Positions 1 to 6,343 of a stretch of 7,849 bases of DNA are shown here, in pieces. This DNA comes from an uncultured bacterium (GTDB lineage: Bacteria > Cyanobacteriota > Vampirovibrionia > Gastranaerophilales > Gastranaerophilaceae). The notes beneath the pieces were generated by a model. It searched no databases, was not told the origin of the DNA, and was given only the letters and a program-made list of their open reading frames with translations. The position numbers and the translations under genes are program-made. The stretch spans positions 1 to 7,849 of the forward strand of contig CAMDZX010000089.1 in the NCBI GenBank assembly GCA_945910925.1, written 5' to 3'. Each line of letters begins with the position of its first letter. Position 1 is the first letter of the stretch.

Positions 1-248
1 TCCTCTTAAAACACGTATGGGGGTTGATAAAAAAGAAAGGGTACAGGATAAATAATATAGACAGTAACATTATTGCTCAAGCGCCTAAAATGATGCCATA
101 TATCCCGAAGATGAAAGAAATTCTGGCAAACGCTCTTGAACTTGATATCGAAAATATTTCTATCAAAGCTAAAACAAAAGAAAAACTTGATGCAGTCGGA
201 GAGAAACTTGCAATAGAGGCAAACGCTGCAGTTCTTTTAGAAAAATAG
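1..248 (+). CDS. ispF: 2-C-methyl-D-erythritol 2,4-cyclodiphosphate synthase, C-terminal part (5' end outside window)
   Basis: IspF closes the 2,4-cyclodiphosphate ring in the cytosolic MEP pathway to isopentenyl diphosphate. The reading frame is already open at base 3 and codes LLKHVWGLIKKKGYRI before continuing, so the gene enters from the left. A TTG at 24 is an internal leucine, not a start. About 81 residues remain of a family length near 157-160. The family block IDSNIIAQAPKM (cytidine-binding AQAPKM) is intact, as is KAKTKEKL, which carries the conserved Thr and Glu of the TTxEKL motif. The tail then departs from the usual bacterial GFxGRxEGIAA: it reads DAVGEKLAIEA, without the arginine. 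The N-terminal metal ligands lie outside the window. The TAG stop overlaps the SD sequence of gloA, so the two are probably cotranscribed. Identification is secure; the tail variation is discussed as a finding. Confidence 0.93.
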   Translation, partial: LLKHVWGLIKKKGYRINNIDSNIIAQAPKMMPYIPKMKEILANALELDIENISIKAKTKEKLDAVGEKLAIEANAAVLLEK

Positions 249-260
249 GAGATTATTATA

Positions 261-644
261 ATGAAATTTTTACATTCTATGATACGAGTAAAAGATATTG
301 ATGCATCTTTGAAATTTTATACGGAAGTTTTGAATATGAAACTTGATAAAAAGAAAAGACTTGATGACTGTTGGCTGTATTTTTTGACCGATGAAGATAA
401 TACTGCTCAGATAGAACTGACCTACAATGATGAAACTCCTGAAACCGGTTACGAAAACGGTACTTGTTTCGGACACTTTGCATTTTCGGTAAAATCACTT
501 TCTGAGTTTACCGAAAAAATCAAAAATTTAGGATACGAATACCTTTATGAACCTTTTGATTTAAACGGCAAAGGCACTAAGATTGCATTCATAAAAGACC
601 CTGACGGAAATGAAATCGAATTGATAGAAAAAGTCGTATGGTAA
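261..644 (+). CDS. gloA: lactoylglutathione lyase (glyoxalase I)
   Basis: Glyoxalase I isomerises the hemithioacetal of methylglyoxal and glutathione to S-lactoylglutathione, detoxifying a glycolytic by-product in the cytosol. The 127-residue protein is one vicinal-oxygen-chelate unit made of two beta-alpha-beta-beta-beta modules, close to the 135 residues of E. coli GloA. All four expected metal ligands are present: His5 in MKFLH, Glu52 in QIELTYN, His72 in FGHFAFSV and Glu120 in DPDGNEIELIE. The opening (LHSMIRVKDIDASLKFY) also matches the GloA pattern. An AGGAGA at 247-252 lies 8 nt before the ATG and overlaps the upstream ispF stop, which supports this start and translational coupling. 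The lack of a typical E. coli-like insert in the middle is minor. A methylmalonyl-CoA epimerase or another VOC enzyme is possible but less likely given the ligand set and the ELTYN block. The thiol cofactor cannot be told from sequence. Confidence 0.9.
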   Translation: MKFLHSMIRVKDIDASLKFYTEVLNMKLDKKKRLDDCWLYFLTDEDNTAQIELTYNDETPETGYENGTCFGHFAFSVKSLSEFTEKIKNLGYEYLYEPFDLNGKGTKIAFIKDPDGNEIELIEKVVW

Positions 645-646
645 AA

Positions 647-1888
647 CTAGAACGTTATAAGTTCTTCATAAGCTTTTATTGCAAACTTATCAGTCATACT
701 TGATATAAAATCAATAATTGCTTGCTTATATTCCATTTCGTTTTCTATATTATAAATAATTTTATTTTTGTACTTTCTAACAACTCTTTGTTGAGTATCA
801 ATATTAGAGTATTTTATTAACCAGTTTGAAAAGTTAGGAATTATGTTTCTATAATACTGCTCATCCCGTGAAAGTTTAGTTATAGTATTAAAATCGGCAT
901 AATATTCACTCAAAAAGGTATATAAGCTGCGTAACACAAGATTTGCATATTCCATAAAAGGTTTTAATCTTCTGTTCATACAGATTTTTTCAAAATTAAA
1001 TTTTTTAATTTGACGCATTAATTCATAATTTTCGTGTGAGAAATTCAATCCGGTTTCAGGAGTAGAATTTTCGCATAAATCCTGAATAAATTTATGCATT
1101 AATGTTGTGGTATTAATCTCTTTTAATTTAACCTTTTCTTTAACAATATTTTCCGCAATTTGTCTAAGCGTTGCATAATCCTCCTTAGAAAAGAAATTAT
1201 ATAATGCTGCATCTTGTAAATCTCGTCCTAAGTACGCAATTTTATCAGAAACTTTTACAACGCATCCTTCATAGGTAAACGGCATATATTGCCCTTTTTG
1301 GATTTTTCTCAAATTAACATAGTCTTTTCTTGGGATAAGAGAATTTTCATCCACCTCACCACAATGACTCACAATACCGTCTCTAACCGCATAGGTAAGA
1401 TTCAAGTTTTCATTCAAACCATCCTGATTAGGCAACGTTTCAATATCATCTATAAATCGTAAACTGTTGTATTCATGCCAGAATTTATAAGGAAACCCTT
1501 CTTCCTGCATTATTTTTATAATAATTCTTTCTCCATGATGCCCGAATGGAGAATGTCCTAAATCATGTCCGAGAGAAATTGCTTCAACCAACTCAGTATT
1601 AAGTCCCATATATTTGGCAATTGATTTTGCAATAGATGCAACATAATTTACGTGTTCTATACGTGTACATACGTGGTCATTATCAGTTGCAAAAAATACC
1701 TGAGTTTTATGTTTTAAGCGACTGTATGCGCAACAATTAATAATTCTATTATAATCACGTTCAAATTCCGTCCTGATATCTGCGCTATCAGTCGAAAATT
1801 CACCTTCACGACTTATATATTTTTCCCAATTGGGGTTATCCGGGAACGCCGCAACATTTTTAAACATTTGTTTTGTTTTTGTATTCAT
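647..1888 (-). CDS. dgt: dGTPase-like HD-domain dNTP triphosphohydrolase
   Basis: Members of the Dgt family hydrolyse dNTPs to deoxynucleosides and triphosphate, tuning nucleotide pools; some limit phage DNA synthesis. The 413-residue protein has the full family signature. RDYNRII..AYSRLKHKTQVF (about 44-65) holds the nucleotide-contacting part. His79 (TRIEH), His108-Asp109 (GHDLGH) and Asp215 (KVSDKIAY) form the HD metal site, and His117 with Glu120 (FGHHGE) are the catalytic pair. The C-terminal 200 residues are helical and less conserved. It is shorter than E. coli Dgt (505) and nearer to the roughly 400-450-residue clade, whose preferred nucleotide varies, so substrate is not assigned. 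It lies 106 nt downstream of clpX behind a strong terminator and has its own promoter. No SD precedes the ATG; a second ATG 7 codons later has none either. The TAG stop lies 2 nt from the gloA stop on the other strand. Confidence 0.88.
   Translation of the reverse strand: MNTKTKQMFKNVAAFPDNPNWEKYISREGEFSTDSADIRTEFERDYNRIINCCAYSRLKHKTQVFFATDNDHVCTRIEHVNYVASIAKSIAKYMGLNTELVEAISLGHDLGHSPFGHHGERIIIKIMQEEGFPYKFWHEYNSLRFIDDIETLPNQDGLNENLNLTYAVRDGIVSHCGEVDENSLIPRKDYVNLRKIQKGQYMPFTYEGCVVKVSDKIAYLGRDLQDAALYNFFSKEDYATLRQIAENIVKEKVKLKEINTTTLMHKFIQDLCENSTPETGLNFSHENYELMRQIKKFNFEKICMNRRLKPFMEYANLVLRSLYTFLSEYYADFNTITKLSRDEQYYRNIIPNFSNWLIKYSNIDTQQRVVRKYKNKIIYNIENEMEYKQAIIDFISSMTDKFAIKAYEELITF
649..665. terminator. 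weak hairpin at the convergent gloA/dgt junction
   Basis: AGAAC (649-653) pairs with GTTCT (661-665) around a 7-nt loop. Read on the minus strand it is followed, after two bases, by TTTT (643-646), which could end dgt transcripts. On the plus strand only a distant, short T-run follows. The stem is 5 bp with two G-C pairs, lies inside the last codons of dgt, and is weak. It is the only terminator-like structure at this junction. Confidence 0.25.
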
Positions 1889-1894
1889 ATATAC

Positions 1895-1923
1895 ATTATA
1901 ACAATTATTTTTATAACTTTCTA
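1895..1923 (-). promoter_or_regulatory. extended -10 promoter of the dgt-like gene
   Basis: On the minus strand a perfect TATAAT (1900-1895) is preceded by TGT (1903-1901), giving the extended -10 consensus TGnTATAAT. The -35 position at 17-bp spacing (1923-1918, TAGAAA) is poor, as extended -10 promoters tolerate. The hexamer ends 6 nt before the dgt ATG, so the expected transcription start falls at or next to the start codon. The site lies just after the clpX terminator, which fits an independent transcription unit. Confidence 0.6.
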
Positions 1924-1941
1924 CCCTGTAAAAAAGAGTGT

Positions 1942-1981
1942 AAAAAAAAGTACCCCAAATTAAATCTAGGGCACTCTTTTT
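1942..1981 (-). terminator. intrinsic terminator after clpX
   Basis: Read on the minus strand, AAAAAGAGTGCCCT (1981-1968) pairs with TGGGGTACTTTTTTTT (1957-1942) through about 14 pairs, including G-U wobbles. The GC-rich core is GTGCCC/GGGGTAC. The loop is about 10 nt and the 3' side ends in eight T. It lies 13 nt after the clpX stop and separates the tig-clpP-clpX unit from dgt. The same 5' arm could instead pair with CACTCTTTTTT further on (about 1940-1930), giving an alternative longer-loop hairpin. Confidence 0.85.
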
Positions 1982-1994
1982 ATATAAATTTAAC

Positions 1995-3320
1995 TTATGC
2001 TATTTCTGCCGTATCTTTTGCCGGTTCTTCCGTTTTTTCCTTCTTATGCAACGGAATCAATTCTGCCTGCTCAGCTTTATTATTACGGGCTTCAACCATC
2101 TCTTTTGTAATAATAAACTTATCAATATCATTCTTAGACGGAATGTCATACATAATATCAAGCATTAATTCTTCAACTATTGAACGTAAAGCTCTTGCTC
2201 CTGTCTTACGTTTAATTGCCTCTTTCGCAATCAACTCAATTGCATCAGGTTCAAATTCCAATTCAACACCATCCATTTTAAGCAAACATTGATATTGCTT
2301 AAGAATAGCATTCTTCGGCTTGGTCAAAATCATTTGCAACGTAGCTTCATCCAATGCATCCAGTACTGCGTAAATCGGAATACGACCGATAAACTCAGGG
2401 ATTAAACCAAACTTCAAAAGATCTTCAGGCTGCAATTTCTTCAGCATTCTTGCTGCCTCTTGTTCTTTTTCAGCCTGTGTTCCTGCACCTTTCGCACCAA
2501 AACCGATTGATGAACCGTCTTTAACACGTCTGCCGACAATCTTATCCAAATCAACAAACGCACCACCCACAATAAACAGAATGTTACTTGTATCAATTTG
2601 AATAAATTCCTGGTGAGGATGTTTTCTTCCACCTTGAGGCGGAACATTAGCAACAGTGCCTTCTATCATTTTTAGAAGTGCCTGTTGTACGCCTTCACCT
2701 GAAACATCTCTTGTAATAGATGTATTCTCAGACTTTCTGGCAATTTTATCAATTTCGTCAATATAAATAATACCTCTTTCAGCTTTTGCCGAATCAAATT
2801 CAGCGTTCTGATAAAGACGAAGAAGGATATTTTCTACATCATCACCGACGTACCCTGCCTCTGTTAATGTTGTAGCATCAGCAACGGCAAAAGGCACATC
2901 AAGATATTTTGCAAGTGTTTGAGCGAGCAATGTCTTACCGCTACCTGTCGGACCAACTAACAAGATATTTGATTTTTGAATTTCAACATCTGATTTATCT
3001 TTGTTGTGTTCCAATCTCTTGTAGTGATTGTAAACCGCAACTGACAAAACCTTCTTAGCATCATCCTGACCCACAATATGCTCATCAAGATAAGCCTTGA
3101 TTTCGTGAGGTTTTGGTACAGATTTCAAATCCGCTTCAGCAGACTGTTCTCCGGCTTCTGCATCCTTTTCCTTGTTTTCGAAGAATTCTTCATCAAGGAT
3201 TTCATTACAAAGCTCAACACATTCATCACAAATATATACTTCAGGACCCGCAATTAATTTCTTTACCTGATCCTGAGTTTTTCCACAGAATGAACATTTT
3301 AATCTGCTATCGCCTGACAT
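1995..3320 (-). CDS. clpX: ATP-dependent Clp protease ATP-binding subunit ClpX
   Basis: ClpX is the hexameric AAA+ unfoldase that feeds tagged or misfolded proteins into ClpP in the cytosol. The 441 residues start with the zinc-binding domain (Cys9, Cys12, Cys31, Cys34) that dimerises and binds adaptors. An acidic, Ala/Glu-rich linker spans about 45-70. The AAA+ core carries Walker A GPTGSGKT (123-130), Walker B IIYIDEID (184-191), the substrate-gripping pore loop GYVG (156-159), the RKH entry loop (232-234), the IGF loop that docks on ClpP (272-274), the arginine-finger region PEFIGRIP (308-315) and sensor-2 GARALRS (374-380). Every functional loop is intact, so it should work with the ClpP encoded 12 nt upstream. 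AGGAGAG (3331-3325), 6 nt before the ATG and overlapping the bases just after the clpP stop, supports the start. The C-terminal tail after about 415 is Lys/Glu-rich and likely disordered. Confidence 0.98.
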   Translation of the reverse strand: MSGDSRLKCSFCGKTQDQVKKLIAGPEVYICDECVELCNEILDEEFFENKEKDAEAGEQSAEADLKSVPKPHEIKAYLDEHIVGQDDAKKVLSVAVYNHYKRLEHNKDKSDVEIQKSNILLVGPTGSGKTLLAQTLAKYLDVPFAVADATTLTEAGYVGDDVENILLRLYQNAEFDSAKAERGIIYIDEIDKIARKSENTSITRDVSGEGVQQALLKMIEGTVANVPPQGGRKHPHQEFIQIDTSNILFIVGGAFVDLDKIVGRRVKDGSSIGFGAKGAGTQAEKEQEAARMLKKLQPEDLLKFGLIPEFIGRIPIYAVLDALDEATLQMILTKPKNAILKQYQCLLKMDGVELEFEPDAIELIAKEAIKRKTGARALRSIVEELMLDIMYDIPSKNDIDKFIITKEMVEARNNKAEQAELIPLHKKEKTEEPAKDTAEIA

Positions 3321-3332
3321 GTTACTCTCCTA

Positions 3333-3920
3333 TTACACCACATCTTTTGTAATAACTTTATCAATCATACCATACTCAAGAGCTTCTTCAGGAGTCATGA
3401 TATAATCTCTGTCCGTATCCTTTTCAATCTTGCTTAATGCTTGACCTGTATTTGATGCAAGTATTTCATTCAAGGATTTTTTGATTCTTAAGATTTCAGC
3501 AGCTTGAATTTCAATATCTGTTGCTTGACCTTGAGCGCCACCTAACGGCTGGTGAATCAATACTCTTGAATGAGGTAATGCCATTCTCTTACCTTTTGCA
3601 CCTGAAGATAACAAGAATGCACCCATTGATGCTGCTTGACCTAAACAAATAGTTGATACATCCGCTCTAATATGCTGCATAGTGTCATATATAGCAAAAC
3701 CTGCAGTAACACTACCGCCCGGACTATTGATGTATAACATAATATCTTTTTCAGGGTTTTCACTATCAAGTAACAACATTTGTGCAACAATTAAGTTTGC
3801 AACCATATCGTCAACAGGTGTGCCTAAAAAGATAATTCTCTCTCTTAACAATCTTGAGAAGATGTCGAAGGAACGTTCGCCTCTGCTTGATTGTTCAATA
3901 ACTACAGGTACAAAACTCAT
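3333..3920 (-). CDS. clpP: ATP-dependent Clp protease proteolytic subunit ClpP
   Basis: ClpP forms the barrel-shaped tetradecameric serine protease that degrades substrates delivered by ClpX or another Clp ATPase. The 195-residue length is typical of mature-like ClpP. The catalytic triad is complete: Ser98 in GQAASMGAF, His123 in LIHQPLGG and Asp172 in TDRDYIM. The handle-region motif GGAQGQATDIEIQA (127-140) and the GGSVTAG oxyanion segment (68-74) are present. The N-terminus (SFVPVVIEQSSRGERSFDI) is the conserved axial-pore sequence with little or no propeptide. The wording of the middle (PVDDMVANLIVAQMLLLDSE) recalls cyanobacterial ClpP2, from memory. It lies 33 nt after tig and 12 nt before clpX on the same strand. 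AAAGGA (3934-3929), 8 nt before the ATG, supports the start. Confidence 0.98.
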   Translation of the reverse strand: MSFVPVVIEQSSRGERSFDIFSRLLRERIIFLGTPVDDMVANLIVAQMLLLDSENPEKDIMLYINSPGGSVTAGFAIYDTMQHIRADVSTICLGQAASMGAFLLSSGAKGKRMALPHSRVLIHQPLGGAQGQATDIEIQAAEILRIKKSLNEILASNTGQALSKIEKDTDRDYIMTPEEALEYGMIDKVITKDVV

Positions 3921-3943
3921 CTTATTTATCCTTTCTTTTTTAT

Positions 3944-3972
3944 ATTATACATCTTATTTTGCTTTAACAAAA
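3944..3972 (-). promoter_or_regulatory. possible internal promoter ahead of clpP
   Basis: The 33-nt tig-clpP gap contains a perfect TATAAT on the minus strand (3949-3944), about 24 nt before the clpP ATG. At 17-bp spacing the upstream hexamer (3972-3967, TTTTGT) resembles TTGACA poorly, and the TG directly abuts the -10 instead of being one base away. In AT-rich DNA such a hexamer can arise by chance, so this is only a candidate for separate clpPX expression. Confidence 0.25.
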
Positions 3973-5255
3973 TTAACTTTGTTATTTTCTGACAAGAATT
4001 TCATTACTTTTTCATTCAATACTTGTTGAGAAAGTCCGTTTACCATTCCCGGATTTTTCAACATATATTTTGTAAATGTTGCTCTGTCCATTTGATACAT
4101 TGCAGCTAATGATTCCATTTTTTCATCAAAATCGGCAGGCTCAACCTTTAGATTTTCCAAAGCTGCAACCTTATCTATAACTAATGAATTCTTGATTCTG
4201 AATTTTGCATCTTCATTGATTTTTTCCATTATAGAATCAAGACCTTGAGTTTCAACAGCTTGTTCCCAAGTAAATCCTTGAGCGGTAAGTTTTTGTTTAT
4301 ATTCATCAAGCAAAGAGTGTGCTTCTCTTTCTACCATTGAATCGCTGATTTCAACTTCTGCATTTTCAAGCACTTTTTCAAAAATTGCTTTTTCCGAATT
4401 TTGTTTGTTTGCAGCTTCTTCTTGCTTATCAAGATAACTTTGAATATCAGCCTTTAAATCATCAACTGTCTTGAAAGGTCCAACCTTTTGTGCGAACTCA
4501 TCATTCAACTCAGGTAAAACTTTTGTCTTAATTTCGTTGATTTTACATTTAAATGTGGCAGGCTGTCCTGCAAGTTTCTTTTCGTGATAAGTTTCAGGGA
4601 ATGTAACATTAACATCAAATTCTTCCCCGATTGCTCTATCAACCAACTGTTCGGCAAATCCCGGAATAAAACTTGAATTTGCCAAATCCAAAGTGTAGTT
4701 CTTTGCATCACCGTGTTCAATTTTTTCACCGTTTGAATATCCGTCAAAATCAAACACAATAATATCATCGGACTTGGTGTTTCTATCTACGACAAGCTCA
4801 AGTTTTGCAGATTGAAGAAGTAGATTTTCTAAAGATTTATCAAAAGCATCTTTGTCATTCTTAAATTCTTCAACATCAACTGTCATATCTTTATAAGTTT
4901 CGAGTTTTACTTCAGGACGAAGTTCTATTTTTGCAGATATTTTTACATCTTTACCGACTTCAAACTCATATTTTTCAACCGTCGGTTGAGTAATTATATC
5001 CAGTTTATTTTCACTTATTACATTTCTGAATACCGGCGGAAGCAAAATATCAAGTGCTTCACTCTTAATCCTGTCAACACCGACATTTCTTTCAATTATA
5101 TTTCTTGGTGCTTTACCTTTTCTAAATCCCGGTATGTTTACATATTTTGCATAATTTCTAATAGCTCTGTTATACGCATCTACTCCTTCTTTTGCAGGGA
5201 TTTCTATTTCGACTTTTGCTATATTATTTGATTCCTTCTTTAAATCTACTTTCAT
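3954..5255 (-). CDS. tig: trigger factor, ribosome-associated chaperone and peptidyl-prolyl isomerase
   Basis: Trigger factor docks at the ribosome exit tunnel and shields nascent chains. Starting at the second of two close ATGs gives 433 residues, near the 432 of E. coli. The ribosome-binding domain (about 1-115) contains GFRKGKAP with Phe44-Arg45-Lys46 at the same numbers as the E. coli L23-docking signature. An FKBP-like PPIase domain (about 150-240) contains FIPGFAEQLVD and the FPETYHEKKLAG block. The C-terminal helical SurA-like chaperone arms (about 245-433) follow and are Glu/Lys-rich. The ATG at 5261 has AAAGGA touching it with no spacer, whereas the ATG at 5255 sits 6 nt from that SD, so I chose 5255. 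It is first in the tig-clpP-clpX unit. Its promoter is unclear: on the minus strand TATCAT (5288-5283) and TAAAAT (5335-5330) are possible -10 boxes, but neither has a convincing -35. Confidence 0.96.
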   Translation of the reverse strand: MKVDLKKESNNIAKVEIEIPAKEGVDAYNRAIRNYAKYVNIPGFRKGKAPRNIIERNVGVDRIKSEALDILLPPVFRNVISENKLDIITQPTVEKYEFEVGKDVKISAKIELRPEVKLETYKDMTVDVEEFKNDKDAFDKSLENLLLQSAKLELVVDRNTKSDDIIVFDFDGYSNGEKIEHGDAKNYTLDLANSSFIPGFAEQLVDRAIGEEFDVNVTFPETYHEKKLAGQPATFKCKINEIKTKVLPELNDEFAQKVGPFKTVDDLKADIQSYLDKQEEAANKQNSEKAIFEKVLENAEVEISDSMVEREAHSLLDEYKQKLTAQGFTWEQAVETQGLDSIMEKINEDAKFRIKNSLVIDKVAALENLKVEPADFDEKMESLAAMYQMDRATFTKYMLKNPGMVNGLSQQVLNEKVMKFLSENNKVNFVKAK

Positions 5256-5261
5256 ATTCAT

Positions 5262-5267
5262 TCCTTT
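5262..5267 (-). promoter_or_regulatory. Shine-Dalgarno that decides the tig start
   Basis: AAAGGA on the minus strand directly abuts an ATG at 5261-5259 and lies 6 nt before an in-frame ATG at 5255-5253. Normal spacing favours the second. The clpP gene here uses the same AAAGGA at 8 nt, which supports this reading. Confidence 0.7.
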
Positions 5268-5390
5268 ATTACATAATCAACCATGATAAGGGTATCTCAA
5301 ACAAAGTTTTAGTGCAAGAGGGAGTAATTATTTTAGAACTCTTTAATTCCCTAGGCTCTAACCTCACAAACTTCTTCTTTCAATTTCCCC

Positions 5391-5418
5391 TGGACTTATG
5401 ATATTTTTAATGTATAAT
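5391..5418 (+). promoter_or_regulatory. promoter of the accD-accA-prmA unit
   Basis: TGGACT (5391-5396, four of six matches to TTGACA) is followed after 16 bp by a perfect TATAAT (5413-5418). Transcription would start near 5425, leaving a leader of about 50 nt before the accD ATG. The site lies in the 218-nt divergent region between tig and accD and no other equally good pair is seen on this strand. The rest of the region, roughly 5268-5390, shows no convincing operator, terminator or riboswitch. Confidence 0.6.
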
Positions 5419-5445
5419 TGCATATGTCAAATACGATTAGGGAAT

Positions 5446-5473
5446 GGAGGCAGGCAGTAAAGCCGCATAAGAT
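5446..5473 (+). promoter_or_regulatory. accD translation-initiation region with hairpin between SD and ATG
   Basis: The only good SD, GGAGG (5446-5450), ends 23 nt before the accD ATG, too far for direct use. Between them GC-A-GGC (5450-5455) can pair with GCCGC (5462-5466), five G-C pairs with one bulged A and a six-base loop. If that 17-nt hairpin forms, GGAG (5446-5449) is effectively 7 nt from the ATG, a normal distance. The arrangement recalls phage T4 gene 38, where a hairpin bridges a long SD-AUG gap. The pairing is seen in sequence; function is inferred. Confidence 0.45.
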
Positions 5474-6340
5474 ATGACTATACAAGAATGGTTTGATAAA
5501 CGAAAAGAAGCACAGATTGAACGCAGACAAAGAGAAGCGCGTATGGAGGCTGAAACAGTTCCGGGTCTTTGGGTAAAATGTGTGCATTGTGAAGCTCAGC
5601 TTACAAAGAAAGAACTTGAAGAAAATATGATGGTATGTCCATTGTGTGAATACCATTTCAGAATAAACGCAAAAACAAGAATTGCGCAATTGTTTGATAA
5701 GGGTTCATTCCAAGAAATGTTCAAAAACATTCTGCCGACAGACCCGTTGGAGTTTGTTGATACAGTATCTTACAAAGACAGATTGGAAAATGCTCATAAC
5801 AAAACAAACCTTGATGAAGCCGTAATAACCGGTATCGGGACAGTTGAAGGTCATAAGGTTGCATCCGCGATTATGGATTTTGATTTTATGGGCGGCTCTA
5901 TGGGTAGTGTCGTTGGAGAAAAAGTTACACGTATAATTGAAGAAGCGATAAAACAAAAACTGCCTGTTGTCATAATAACCTCCTCAGGTGGGGCAAGAAT
6001 GCAGGAAAGCGCTCTCAGTCTTATGCAAATGGCTAAAACTTCATGCGCTCTGTCCAGACTGGATGAAGCAGGACTTTTGTATATTAATATCCTTACAGAG
6101 CCTACATTTGGCGGTGTCACGGCAAGTTTTGGAACTCTGGGAGATATTATTATTGCAGAGCAAGGCGCAAGAATTGGTTTTGCAGGACGCAGAGTTATAG
6201 AACAGACTATACGTCAAAGTCTTCCGTCTGATTTCCAAACCGCAGAATACCTGCTTAAATACGGACAAGTTGATATGGTATTTAAGCGTTCGGAATTGAA
6301 AGAAAAATTAGCAAAAGTTTTAGAAATGCACGGAGTGTAA
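5474..6340 (+). CDS. accD: acetyl-CoA carboxylase carboxyltransferase subunit beta
   Basis: With AccA, AccD transfers the carboxyl group from carboxybiotin on the biotin carrier protein (AccB) to acetyl-CoA, making malonyl-CoA for fatty-acid synthesis. The 288-residue protein has the N-terminal zinc ribbon (Cys36, Cys39, Cys55, Cys58) introduced by VPGLWVKC. The crotonase-fold core shows DFDFMGGSMGSVVGEK (135-150), the oxyanion-hole segment SGGARMQE (171-178), TEPTFGGVTASF (208-219) and GFAGRRVIEQT (235-245). The start is fixed by protein similarity (TIQEWFDKRK resembles the family's usual Trp-Phe-containing N-terminus) and by an in-frame TAA 6 nt upstream, although no SD lies at normal distance. 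The gene ends 3 nt before accA. In E. coli the carboxyltransferase binds its own mRNA to repress translation; whether the odd leader here serves such control is unknown. Confidence 0.97.
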   Translation: MTIQEWFDKRKEAQIERRQREARMEAETVPGLWVKCVHCEAQLTKKELEENMMVCPLCEYHFRINAKTRIAQLFDKGSFQEMFKNILPTDPLEFVDTVSYKDRLENAHNKTNLDEAVITGIGTVEGHKVASAIMDFDFMGGSMGSVVGEKVTRIIEEAIKQKLPVVIITSSGGARMQESALSLMQMAKTSCALSRLDEAGLLYINILTEPTFGGVTASFGTLGDIIIAEQGARIGFAGRRVIEQTIRQSLPSDFQTAEYLLKYGQVDMVFKRSELKEKLAKVLEMHGV

Positions 6341-6343
6341 AAC

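Noticed and set aside
24..248. TTG at 24 as the start of a short 74-residue gene
   Set aside because: The frame continues upstream with IspF-like residues (LLKHVWG) to the window edge, so the TTG is an internal codon.
647..1888. dgt-like gene as part of an anti-phage defence island
   Set aside because: Some dGTPases defend against phage, but every neighbour is a core housekeeping gene and there is no mobile or defence gene in the window.
1873..2292. 139-codon plus-strand open frame opposite the 3' end of clpX and the clpX-dgt gap
   Set aside because: It runs antisense to well-conserved clpX codons and across its terminator, has no SD and no recognisable domain; Ser/Ile-rich composition is what the reverse of clpX codons gives.
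3682..4029. 115-codon plus-strand open frame opposite clpP and tig
   Set aside because: It lies antisense to the conserved clpP 5' half and the end of tig, has no family resemblance and no ribosome-binding site.
5268..5390. Riboswitch, operator or FapR-like site between tig and accD
   Set aside because: Only short imperfect inverted repeats (for example TTAGA 5333-5337 with TCTAA 5357-5361) are present, without a conserved aptamer core or strong palindrome.
5396..5689. 97-codon minus-strand open frame across the accD promoter and 5' end
   Set aside because: It is the reverse of the accD zinc-ribbon codons; Phe/Cys-rich content is a by-product and nothing upstream supports expression.
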